Source: Nocardioides okcheonensis (GTDB lineage Bacteria > Actinomycetota > Actinomycetes > Propionibacteriales > Nocardioidaceae). Taken from it: a stretch of DNA of 64,000 nt. The position numbers were made by a program, and so were the translations under genes. Below are positions 7,715 to 14,787 of the stretch, piece by piece. How positions within the stretch are numbered: position 1 is the stretch's first letter; the number at the start of each line of letters is the position of its first letter. Location: positions 2,356,001 through 2,420,000 of the forward strand of contig NZ_CP087710.1 in the NCBI RefSeq assembly GCF_020991065.1, read 5' to 3'. The notes under the pieces are model-generated. The model saw only the letters and a program-made list of their open reading frames with translations. It had not been told where the DNA came from and ran no database searches.

Positions 7715-9177
7715 GCACCGCGACCCCCAGCGCCCCGACGGCCGTGAAGGGCCTCGCCGCGATCGTCGGCTTCCTGGTGATGGTCGAGCTCGCCAGCGGC
7801 ATCCTGCAGGGCTACTACACGCCGATCTACCCGCAGATCGCCGAGCACCTGTCGATCCACGAGGGCGACATCAACTGGTTCGAGGCGGCGCAGCTCATCG
7901 TCAGCGCGCTCTGCATCCCGCTCCTGGCGCGGCTCGGCGACCTGGTCGGGCACAAGAAGGTGCTGCTGGTCTCGACCGCCGTGACCGCCCTCGGGTCGTG
8001 GTGGCTGGCCTTCGCGCCCGGCTTCACCTCGTTCCTGCTGGGCTGGGCGATCCAGGGCGCCTACGTCGTGTGGCTGCCGCTGGAGATCGCGATCATCCAC
8101 CGCCGCACCCGTGACTCGGGTCGCCAGGAGCTGCTGACCCGGCGCGGCGCGGCGGTCCTCGTCGGCTCGCTCGAGCTCGCGGTGATCATCGGTGCCCTGT
8201 CCAGCGGCCTGCTGGTCGACGCGCTCGACATGAACGTCCTGCTCGCACTCCCGGCCGTCGTCGTCACGGCCGTCTTCTTCGTCATCCTCGTCGGCATCGA
8301 GCAGGCACCGGGCGAGGACTCCGGCGGCATCGACTGGGCCGGCCTGGCGCTGGTCACCGTCGCGCTCGGCGTGCTGATGGGCGGGCTCGTCTGGCTCCGC
8401 CTCGACGGGCCCGGCTCGCTGCGCGGCTGGCTCACCATCGTCGTCGCGGTCGGTGCCTTCGCGGTGTTCTGGCGCTTCGAGCAGCGCCACCCCGAGCCGA
8501 TCGTCGACGTGCGACTGCTGTCCAGCCCCGCACAGTGGCCGGTGCAGGTCACCGCGTTCCTGTTCGGCATCCCGGTCCTCGGCGGGCAGATCCCGCTGTC
8601 GACCTACGCGCAGGCCGACCCCGCCGAGCGCGGCTACGGCCTCGGCGCCGAGCCGGCCTTCATCTCCACGCTGATCGGGCTCTACGTCGTCACGCTGGCG
8701 ATCGGCGCCTTCACGCTGCCGCTCACGACGCGGCTGCTCGGCGGCGTACGTCGCGCGCTCGTCGTGGCCTGCGTCCTGGTGGGCGTCGGCTACCTGCTCT
8801 GGATCCCGTTCCACGACGAGACCTGGCAGGCGCTGCTCAACATGGGCGTCGCGGGCCTCGGCTCGGGTGCACTGGTCGCCGCGCTCCCCGCCGCGGCAGC
8901 CGCCGCCGCACCGCCGGAGCGCACCGGCATCGCGACCGGCATGACCAACGGCACCAAGACCGTCGGCGGCGCCATCGCCTCGGCGATCTTCGCGATCGCG
9001 CTGACCGCCACCGGCTCGCTGGACGCGACGGCCGAGAAGGTCGCCCCGCTCAGCGGCTACCTCACGGTCTGGGCCGTCTGCTCGGGCGCGGCGTTCCTCG
9101 CCGCGCTCGCGCTCCTCGCCGCGCCGAAGCACGCCTTCAGCGACGCGCCGGCGGCTCCTTCAGCGATCCCCGGCTGA
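7711..9177 (+). CDS. MFS transporter, DHA2-like 14-helix type
   Basis: A 488-residue major facilitator. Twelve to fourteen hydrophobic segments run through the protein, beginning AAIVGFLVMVELASGILQ. The first half contains LARLGDLVGHKKVLL, a good match to the MFS motif between helices 2 and 3, and SWWLAFAPGFTSFLLGW. The C-terminal half includes an alanine-rich AAAAAAAPPERTGIATG stretch, similar to the AxxGxxxG segment of drug:H+ antiporters. It is coupled by ATGA to the preceding M20 peptidase gene. Substrate unknown. The stop codon sits in the four-base loop of a perfect 14-bp hairpin. Confidence 0.88.
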   Translation: MSTATPSAPTAVKGLAAIVGFLVMVELASGILQGYYTPIYPQIAEHLSIHEGDINWFEAAQLIVSALCIPLLARLGDLVGHKKVLLVSTAVTALGSWWLAFAPGFTSFLLGWAIQGAYVVWLPLEIAIIHRRTRDSGRQELLTRRGAAVLVGSLELAVIIGALSSGLLVDALDMNVLLALPAVVVTAVFFVILVGIEQAPGEDSGGIDWAGLALVTVALGVLMGGLVWLRLDGPGSLRGWLTIVVAVGAFAVFWRFEQRHPEPIVDVRLLSSPAQWPVQVTAFLFGIPVLGGQIPLSTYAQADPAERGYGLGAEPAFISTLIGLYVVTLAIGAFTLPLTTRLLGGVRRALVVACVLVGVGYLLWIPFHDETWQALLNMGVAGLGSGALVAALPAAAAAAAPPERTGIATGMTNGTKTVGGAIASAIFAIALTATGSLDATAEKVAPLSGYLTVWAVCSGAAFLAALALLAAPKHAFSDAPAAPSAIPG

Positions 9178-9228
9178 CCGGGGATCGCTGAACTTGTCAG
9201 GGCATGCACGGCCTGACAAGTTCAGCGA
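9160..9228. terminator. Two overlapping, mutually exclusive hairpins at a convergent 3' junction
   Basis: Hairpin 1: TCAGCGATCCCCGG (9160-9173), loop CTGA, and its exact complement at 9178-9191; the MFS stop TGA (9175-9177) is inside the loop. Hairpin 2: 17-bp perfect arms at 9185-9201 (TCGCTGAACTTGTCAGG) and 9212-9228 with a 10-base loop. The arms share 9185-9191, so only one can form at a time. They separate the rightward MFS gene from the leftward PspC gene and most likely terminate both. No T-run is present, as is common in actinobacteria. Confidence 0.75.
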
Positions 9229-9255
9229 GAGCCTGACCGAACGCCCGGCACCGGG

Positions 9256-9510
9256 TCATCGGGCGCCGAAGGAGGCGCGGGCGGTCGCGGCCTCGACGCT
9301 GTCCTCCGACGGCATCAGGAACCACAGCAGCGGGTAGACGAGGATCTGGCTGCCGGGGACCAGGAACAGCGTGAGGACGAACAGCGCGCGGGTCACCCAC
9401 GGCGTGAGCCCGAGGCGGCGGCCGACCCCGGCGCAGACGCCGCCGATGATCGCGCGGTCGGTCGAGCGGACGAGGCCCTGGCGGGCGAGGGAGGTGCGGA
9501 TCGTTTCCAT
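9256..9510 (-). CDS. PspC-domain small membrane protein
   Basis: An 84-residue protein that is essentially one PspC domain. RSTDRAIIGGVCAGVGRRLG is the family's opening signature, followed by TPWVTRALFVLTLFLVPGSQ and a hydrophobic helix ILVYPLLWFLMP. PspC domains occur in envelope-stress and membrane-associated regulators; in actinobacteria many are stand-alone small proteins of unknown role. No pspA or sensor kinase lies beside it. The ATG at 9510 is chosen because the longer upstream frame lacks family similarity. Confidence 0.85.
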   Translation of the reverse strand: METIRTSLARQGLVRSTDRAIIGGVCAGVGRRLGLTPWVTRALFVLTLFLVPGSQILVYPLLWFLMPSEDSVEAATARASFGAR

Positions 9511-9658
9511 GACTCCAGCGTGCGCCGCCCGGGCGCCGCGGACCATCGGGATCGACCCCGGTCCGACCCCGGTCCGGCCCCGGCCGTCGGCGTCGACGTC
9601 CGGAGCGGGCCCCGGGGTGGGCCCGGGCGCCTAGGCTGGGGGCACCGGAGGTGATCCC

Positions 9659-10231
9659 ATGTCAGACCTGGAGCCGACCCCCGAGGACCGTGGGGTGGAG
9701 CCCGTACGCCGCGGGGCCGAGCGCGACGACCGCACCGGTCGCTCGGCCGCGGCAGCCCGCATCCAGCACCAGGCCAGCTGGGTCGACCAGCAGGTGCGGC
9801 TGGCGATGGAGCGCGGCGAGTTCGACGACCTGCCCGGCCAGGGCAAGCCGATCGAGGACCTCGGCGTCGAGCACGACCCCGACTGGTGGCTGAAGAAGCT
9901 CGTCGAGCGGGAGAACATCGCCCTGCTGCCGCCGGCGATCGCGCTGCGCAAGGAGGACGCCGAGCTCGACGCCCGGCTGGACAGGATCACCCTCGAGCGC
10001 GAGGTGCGCCGCGAGCTCGACGACTTCAACCGGAGGATCGTCGAGACCCGGCGCCAGCTCGAGGGCGGTCCGCCCGTGGTCACCGCGCTGCGCGACGTCG
10101 AGGCCGAGGTGGCCGCGTGGCACGAGCGACGTGAAGCCCGCGTCGAGGCGCAGCGCGCGGCCGCACGGGCTGCGGCGACCGAGCAGGCAGCCGACCGGCC
10201 GTCGTGGTGGCGCCGGCGTCGGGGGCGCTGA
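9659..10231 (+). CDS. DUF1992 protein (DnaJC28-like conserved domain)
   Basis: A 190-residue soluble protein. Residues about 40-110 carry the DUF1992 signature: WVDQQVRLAMERGEFDDLPG followed by GKPI and DPDWWLKKLVERENI, then long charged helices likely to be coiled coil. Eukaryotic homologues are DnaJ subfamily C member 28; function in bacteria is not established. It has a good ribosome site (GGAGG ending 7 bp before the ATG) and an upstream TAGGCT hexamer. The C-terminus is Arg/Trp-rich (SWWRRRRGR). It ends three bases before the stop of the convergent DinB gene. Confidence 0.85.
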   Translation: MSDLEPTPEDRGVEPVRRGAERDDRTGRSAAAARIQHQASWVDQQVRLAMERGEFDDLPGQGKPIEDLGVEHDPDWWLKKLVERENIALLPPAIALRKEDAELDARLDRITLEREVRRELDDFNRRIVETRRQLEGGPPVVTALRDVEAEVAAWHERREARVEAQRAAARAAATEQAADRPSWWRRRRGR

Positions 10232-10234
10232 GGA

Positions 10235-10789
10235 TCAGCCCATCGCCTTGCGGCCGTCGATCGTCTCGCGGACGAGGTCGGCGTGGCCCGCGTGCTGCGC
10301 GGTCTCGCCGATCAGGTGGGCCAGCACCTGCCGGGCCGACATCGCCGCGCCCGGCTCGTTCCACGGCGCCGGCGCGAGCTCGTGGCTGACGCCGAGGTCG
10401 TCGAGCCCGCGCACCAGCGCCTCGGTCTCCTGCGCGCACGCGGCGTAGTCGTCGAGCAGCCCGGCGAGGGTCTGGTCCTCGCGCAGCACGAACTCGTCCC
10501 GCCGGCGCAGCACCCACTCCGGGATCGACGACGGGTCTGACCAGTCGAGCGACTCCCAGTCGATGGTGTAGTCGGCGTCGTCGGACCCGGCCCCGTGCTC
10601 GACGAACCGCATCCACTGCCGCTCGGTCGCGGTCACGTGCTTGACCAGCCCGCCGATGCTCAGCGTGCTGACCGTCGGCGTCGCGCGTGCCTGCTCGTCG
10701 CTCAGTCCCTCGGCGCTGCCGCGCAGGAAGGCCCGACGGTCGGCGAGGGTGGCCAGCAGGTTGTCGCGCTCCGGGTCGGTGCCGGTCAT
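10235..10789 (-). CDS. DinB-superfamily protein (DUF664 type)
   Basis: A 184-residue four-helix-bundle protein of the DinB/YfiT superfamily, whose actinobacterial members include mycothiol-dependent transferases. Likely metal-ligand histidines are in GGLVKHVTATERQWM and in the C-terminal HLIGETAQHAGHADLVRE, the characteristic H-x3-D/E spacing. Substrate unknown. A ribosome site GGGAGG precedes the ATG by 5-6 bp. A related gene of the same superfamily lies at 18989-19567 and ends with the same HAGHAD motif. Confidence 0.85.
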   Translation of the reverse strand: MTGTDPERDNLLATLADRRAFLRGSAEGLSDEQARATPTVSTLSIGGLVKHVTATERQWMRFVEHGAGSDDADYTIDWESLDWSDPSSIPEWVLRRRDEFVLREDQTLAGLLDDYAACAQETEALVRGLDDLGVSHELAPAPWNEPGAAMSARQVLAHLIGETAQHAGHADLVRETIDGRKAMG

Positions 10790-10880
10790 GGTGCCTCCCT
10801 GTGGTGGACGTGTCGTGGTGTCCCCCGAGCATGGCCGTGACCACCGACAACGGGAAGGGGCCGGGACCTCGCACCCGGAC

Positions 10881-10943
10881 CTCGTGCTGTGCACCCGAGA
10901 TCTCGGGTGCACAGCACGAGAGTCCCCGGATATCCGGGGACTC
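10881..10943. repeat. Composite perfect palindrome, copy 1 (40 bp + 24 bp)
   Basis: A 40-bp perfect palindrome at 10881-10920 (left half CTCGTGCTGTGCACCCGAGA) abuts a 24-bp perfect palindrome at 10920-10943 (left half GAGTCCCCGGAT). The same two palindromes recur at 52397-52462 in reverse order. Here they lie in a divergent intergenic region between the DinB gene (leftward) and the HpcH/HpaI lyase gene (rightward), so neither neighbour ends here and a simple terminator role is unlikely for this copy. Spontaneous cruciform or RNA hairpin formation would be strong. Family and function are not known to me. Confidence 0.85.
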
Positions 10944-11008
10944 CAGGAGGAGCGACGGCGAGACATGCGTCATATCCGCGCGTGGCTACGCGGCGGTAGT
11001 TTGCGCGC

Positions 11009-12088
11009 ATGACGCGTACCGCCAAGGACTTCTTCGCCCCGCTCGCCGTCGGGGCGCCCGCGCCGCTGCGGGAGATCCCGGCCCGCCCGAGCCGCGCGAT
11101 CCACTTCTTCGACCCGGGCAACGAGAAGATGGCGGCGAAGGTGCCGGCCATGGTCGGCACGGTCGACGTGCTGCTCGGCAACCTCGAGGACGCGGTCAAG
11201 GCCGAGAACAAGGAGAAGTCCCGGCAGGGCCTGGTCGACATCGCCCGCAGCACCGACTTCGGTCCCACCCAGCTGTGGACCCGCGTCAACTCCCTCGACA
11301 GCCCGTGGGGCCTCGACGACCTGGTCACCCTCGTGACCGAGATCGGCGACAAGCTCGACGTCATCATGGTGCCGAAGGTGCAGGGCGCCGAGGACATCCA
11401 CTACGTCGACCGGCTGCTCGCCCAGCTCGAGGCGAAGGCGGGCCTCGAGCGCCCGATCCTCGTCCACGCGATCCTCGAGACCGCCCGCGGCGTGGCCAAC
11501 ATCGAGGAGATCTGCGCGGCCAGCCCGCGCATGCAGGGCCTGTCCCTCGGCCCGGCCGACCTCGCCGCGGACCGCCGGATGAAGACCACCCGCGTCGGCG
11601 GCGGCCACCCCGGCTACCTGGTCCGCCAGGACGCGCCGCGCGTCGACGGCGCGACGCAGTACGACGCCGAGCGCACGACGTACCAGCAGGACCTGTGGCA
11701 CTACACGATCGCGCGGATGGTCGACGCGTGCGCGATGCACGGGATCTACCCCTACTACGGGCCGTTCGGGGACATCAAGGACACCGTCGCCTGCGAGGAC
11801 CAGTTCCGCAACGCGTTCCTGCTCGGCTGCGTCGGCGCCTGGTCGCTGCACCCGGCCCAGATCGCCATCGCGAACCGGGTCTTCTCCCCCAGCGTCGAGG
11901 ACGTCGCCCACGCCCGCCGCGTGATCGCCGCGATGGGCGACGGGACCGGCGCGGTCATGATCGACGGGAAGATGGAGGACGACGCCTCGGTCAAGCAGTG
12001 CCAGGTGATGGTGCGGCTCGCCGACGAGCTCGCCGCGATCGACCCAGAGCTGAAGAAGCAGTACGACGCCATCGAGCTGGGGGCCTGA
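11009..12088 (+). CDS. HpcH/HpaI aldolase/citrate-lyase family protein (malyl-CoA lyase-like)
   Basis: A 359-residue TIM-barrel lyase of the CitE/malyl-CoA lyase group. Signatures are LLGNLEDAVKAENKEKSR (metal-binding Glu/Asp), VIMVPKVQGAED, VHAILETARGVANIEEI (catalytic/metal Glu) and LSLGPADLAADRR. It is longer than CitE beta subunits and carries a C-terminal segment typical of malyl-CoA and beta-methylmalyl-CoA lyases, cleaving or condensing a 3-hydroxyacyl-CoA with Mg2+. The exact substrate cannot be read. TAGTTT (10997-11002) is 6 bp before the ATG, indicating a leaderless start. One base separates it from a second lyase gene, so the two are co-expressed and may form a heteromer or act sequentially. 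Confidence 0.85.
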   Translation: MTRTAKDFFAPLAVGAPAPLREIPARPSRAIHFFDPGNEKMAAKVPAMVGTVDVLLGNLEDAVKAENKEKSRQGLVDIARSTDFGPTQLWTRVNSLDSPWGLDDLVTLVTEIGDKLDVIMVPKVQGAEDIHYVDRLLAQLEAKAGLERPILVHAILETARGVANIEEICAASPRMQGLSLGPADLAADRRMKTTRVGGGHPGYLVRQDAPRVDGATQYDAERTTYQQDLWHYTIARMVDACAMHGIYPYYGPFGDIKDTVACEDQFRNAFLLGCVGAWSLHPAQIAIANRVFSPSVEDVAHARRVIAAMGDGTGAVMIDGKMEDDASVKQCQVMVRLADELAAIDPELKKQYDAIELGA

Positions 12089-12089
12089 G

Positions 12090-12956
12090 ATGAGCGACTT
12101 CACCCCCCTCCGCTCCGTCCTCTACATGCCCGCCTCCAACGAGCGGGCGCTGGAGAAGGCGAAGTCGATCGCCTGCGACGGCCTGATCCTCGACCTCGAG
12201 GACGCGGTCGCCCCCGACGCCAAGCCGGCCGCCCGCGAGGCTGCGGCGACCGCGGCGGCCAGCGGCGACTACGGCCGTCGCACGGTCACCGTCCGCGTCA
12301 ACGGCATCGGCACCGAGTGGCACGACGCCGACATCGTCGCCGCCAGCCAGGCCGGACCGGCCGCGATCGTGGTCCCGAAGGTCGGCAGCGCCGACGAGGT
12401 GCACCGGCTCGTGGACGCGATGGAGCGCGCCGGCGCCCCCGACCACACCCGCCTGTGGGCGATGGTCGAGACGCCCGGCGCGATCCTCGACGCGCTCGCG
12501 ATCGCGCGGTCCTCCGAGCGGCTCGGCGCGTTCGTCCTCGGCACCAACGACCTCGTCAAGGAGCTCTACGCCGAGCACGTCCCGGGCCGGGCGCCGATCC
12601 TGCCCAGCCTGCACACCGCGCTCCTCGCCGGCAGGGCCGCCGGCCTCGCGGTCATCGACGGCGTCTACAACGACGTCAAGGACGCGGAGGGCTTCCTCGC
12701 CGAGTGCGAGCAGGGCCGCCAGATGGGCTTCGACGGCAAGACCCTCATCCACCCCGGACAGGTCGAGGGCGCCAACACCGCCTTCGCCCCGAGCGAGCAG
12801 GCCGTCGAGGGCGCCCGCGGCCTGATCGCTGCCTGGGAGGCCGGGAAGGGCGCCGGTGTGGTGACCTACCACGGCAAGATGGTGGAGAACCTCCACGTCG
12901 AGTCGGCCCGGCGCACCCTCGACATCCACGAGGCGATCCGGGCGCTCGGCTCCTGA
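12090..12956 (+). CDS. CitE-like CoA-ester lyase
   Basis: A 288-residue citrate-lyase-beta-like (CitE) protein, normal length for stand-alone forms acting on malyl-CoA or citramalyl-CoA. Visible motifs: RSVLYMPASNERALEKA, CDGLILDLEDAVAPDAK (metal Glu/Asp), TVRVNGIGTEW, VVPKVGSADEV, AMVETPGAILDALA, LGTNDLVKEL and the lid segment GFDGKTLIHPGQVEGANTAF. No citrate-lyase alpha, gamma or acyl-carrier-loading genes are nearby, which argues against a fermentative citrate lyase complex. It follows the HpcH/HpaI gene by one base and shares its operon. The pair probably handles C4-C5 dicarboxyl-CoA esters; the direction is undetermined. Confidence 0.87.
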   Translation: MSDFTPLRSVLYMPASNERALEKAKSIACDGLILDLEDAVAPDAKPAAREAAATAAASGDYGRRTVTVRVNGIGTEWHDADIVAASQAGPAAIVVPKVGSADEVHRLVDAMERAGAPDHTRLWAMVETPGAILDALAIARSSERLGAFVLGTNDLVKELYAEHVPGRAPILPSLHTALLAGRAAGLAVIDGVYNDVKDAEGFLAECEQGRQMGFDGKTLIHPGQVEGANTAFAPSEQAVEGARGLIAAWEAGKGAGVVTYHGKMVENLHVESARRTLDIHEAIRALGS

Positions 12957-13041
12957 CCACGGGCGACCCGGCGTTTGCGGTGCGCCCCACCGGGTAGGGA
13001 GGGGGCACACCGCACACGCGACGACGAGGGGGAGACGAGGC

Positions 13042-13365
13042 ATGGGCGAGGCACTGGGGGTCGAGGTCGGACGGGTGTGGCGCGCCGGCGCCAAGCGGAT
13101 GCCGGAGGTGGCCGACACGCTCGCCGGCGCCCGGGGCGGCGTCGAGAGCTCGCTCAGCGGACTGCTGTCGAGGTCCTCGGGCGTCGGGGTGGACGTCAGC
13201 GGCCGGTTCGAGGACCTGCGCGGCAGCATCCGCAGGGCGCTGCGCGACTCCGAGGACGCGATCCGCGACTGCGGCACCGCGCTCGTCTGGGCGGCCGAGG
13301 ACTACCAGCTCACCGACCAGGCGGCGCGCGACGCGTACGAGCGCGAGAAGGCGCGGGTGGACTGA
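13042..13365 (+). CDS. WXG100-like/ESX-type helical protein
   Basis: A 107-residue all-helical acidic protein of the size and layout of type VII (ESX) substrates and partners. It has a helix (VADTLAGARGGVESSLSGLL), a turn region around VGVDVSGRFEDLR, and a second helix ending DQAARDAYEREKARVD, which contains a YxxxK/E-like C-terminal pattern. No WxG is present. It opens a four-gene rightward operon (13042-15761) whose second member has the WTG motif, so the pair resembles an ESX heterodimer. A GGGGGAG ribosome site precedes the ATG. No EccC ATPase or membrane channel gene is nearby; secretion would depend on a machine encoded elsewhere. Confidence 0.65.
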   Translation: MGEALGVEVGRVWRAGAKRMPEVADTLAGARGGVESSLSGLLSRSSGVGVDVSGRFEDLRGSIRRALRDSEDAIRDCGTALVWAAEDYQLTDQAARDAYEREKARVD

Positions 13366-13366
13366 C

Positions 13367-14281
13367 GTGACCACGCCACAGGAGCTCGCCACCCTCCAGG
13401 ACCAGCTGATGGCCCGCTACGACTCCGGGTCGTGGGGCTCCGGCTTCCCCGAGGACCCGTCGCAGTTCGGCTCGTGCTTCGACGACTTCACCGACGTGCC
13501 CGACCCTGCCGACTTCGGCGACTACACGACCGCCCTGCTGGAGACGCTGAAGAAGCTCGCCCCGGGCGGGTTCGACACCAGCACCAGCGACGACTCGGGC
13601 CAGCCGGTGACCGCCAACGGCAACTCCGTCCTCGACATGGTCTCGACCGCCGGCATCGAGCTCGACGACTGGACCGGGCAGGCGGCCGACGGGTTCTTCA
13701 CCTGGTCGCAGAGCTGGAAGACCGGCATCAGCAACCAGTTCGCCGCGGTCAGCGTGCTGCGCCAGCTGCTGCACGCAGAGGCCGCGATCTGGACCGCCGC
13801 GCTCGACGACCTCAAGAACCTCGGCGAGGCCGCCTACGAGGCGCTCGAGGCGGCGGACGACGAGTTCGACACCGGCGCCGGCGACATCACCACCACGCTC
13901 AAGGTCGTCGGTGCCGTCGTGGCCGTGGCCGCGGCGGTCCCGACCGCCGGCGCCTCGTTGTCCATCCTCACCGCCGTCGGCGCCGGGGTGACCGTCGCGA
14001 GCACCGGCATGGACCTCTACGCCGGTGCCCGGACCGACTCGCAGAAGTTCGCCACCTGCTGCCCGCGCGACGTCCTCGCCGACCTGATGGACGGCGTCTC
14101 CAAGGTCCGGACCGCCGTCCGCGACGCCGAGGAGAAGATCGCCGAGCAGCTCGACACCAACAACGGCGTCATCGACGGCGCCTGGTCGGAGTTCTGCCAG
14201 CCGCCGCCCACGCTCACGTCCGTGCACCGCGACCACATGGGCGCCTACGAGGGCCTCGGCACGTGGGGAGGCGAGGCGTGA
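13367..14281 (+). CDS. Type VII-associated WxG protein with central hydrophobic segment
   Basis: A 304-residue protein of unknown function with type VII features. After an acidic N-terminus (residues 1-85), LDDWTGQAADGFFTWSQSW carries a WxG turn followed by a long helix (HAEAAIWTAALDDLKNLGEA). A hydrophobic glycine/alanine stretch (about 180-215, VVGAVVAVAAAVPTAGASLS) is like the glycine-rich hydrophobic regions of LXG/WXG effectors. The C-terminal part is helical and ends in PPPTLTSVHRDH. The GTG start follows the upstream stop by one base, and its own stop is overlapped by the next GTG (GTGA). No toxin domain is recognisable; it may be a structural or scaffold substrate. Confidence 0.6.
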   Translation: MTTPQELATLQDQLMARYDSGSWGSGFPEDPSQFGSCFDDFTDVPDPADFGDYTTALLETLKKLAPGGFDTSTSDDSGQPVTANGNSVLDMVSTAGIELDDWTGQAADGFFTWSQSWKTGISNQFAAVSVLRQLLHAEAAIWTAALDDLKNLGEAAYEALEAADDEFDTGAGDITTTLKVVGAVVAVAAAVPTAGASLSILTAVGAGVTVASTGMDLYAGARTDSQKFATCCPRDVLADLMDGVSKVRTAVRDAEEKIAEQLDTNNGVIDGAWSEFCQPPPTLTSVHRDHMGAYEGLGTWGGEA

Positions 14282-14787
14282 GCCGCCACGAGCTGTTCCG
14301 ACGGAGCTGGAACGACGTCGTGGTGCGGGCCACCTCACCCAACGGCTGCGTCCACCTCACCCTGCAGGGCGACCGCGACGTCCGGCTCACCTGCGACGAC
14401 ACGTGGTTCCACCGCAGCACCCTCACCGACTTCACCGACCAGCTCACCCGGACCTTCCGGCTCGCGCTCGTGCAGCGCACGCAGACCTACAACCGCCACC
14501 GCGAGATGGTGACCGGTCACGTGGTGACCCCGATCGACGGCAGTCGCAACCCCCACCTCCAGACGTTCGTCGACCGGCGCGACTCGCTCCTCGTGGAGGG
14601 CGGCTCCGCCGACGGACGGGTGTCGATCACCGCGGTCGGGCTGCGTCGCTTCGTGGTCACCGTCGACCCCGACCTGTGGGCCGCCCGCGACCGCGGCGCG
14701 GTGGAGCGTGGGCTCGAGGAAGCCGGCAACGCGCTGCTGCGCGACCAGTTCGCGAAGATGTACGAGCTCAAGCAGGCCGGACACTGA
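14278..14787 (+). CDS. Unknown 169-residue protein with two similar halves
   Basis: No family recognised. The protein looks like a tandem of two beta-beta-alpha units. The first half reads VVVRATSPNGCVHLTLQGDR, then a VRLTCDDTWFHR strand and a helix (LTDFTDQLTRTFRLALVQRT). The second half reads SADGRVSITAVGLRRFVVTV, then DPDLWAARDRGAVERGLEEA and a closing helix. The order (short glycine turn, strand, RxVxTxDxxW, helix) is the same in both halves and is reminiscent of small YbaB-like folds, but this is only by eye. It is coupled by GTGA to the WxG protein and overlaps the following lipoprotein start by one base, so it belongs to the type VII-associated operon. Confidence 0.6.
   Translation: MSRHELFRRSWNDVVVRATSPNGCVHLTLQGDRDVRLTCDDTWFHRSTLTDFTDQLTRTFRLALVQRTQTYNRHREMVTGHVVTPIDGSRNPHLQTFVDRRDSLLVEGGSADGRVSITAVGLRRFVVTVDPDLWAARDRGAVERGLEEAGNALLRDQFAKMYELKQAGH

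Noticed and set aside
7633..9132. A 499-codon open frame antisense to the MFS gene
   Set aside because: It is Arg/Asp/Glu/Gln-rich low complexity typical of the opposite strand of GC-rich coding DNA, with no ribosome site or family motif. The plus-strand MFS protein is well supported.
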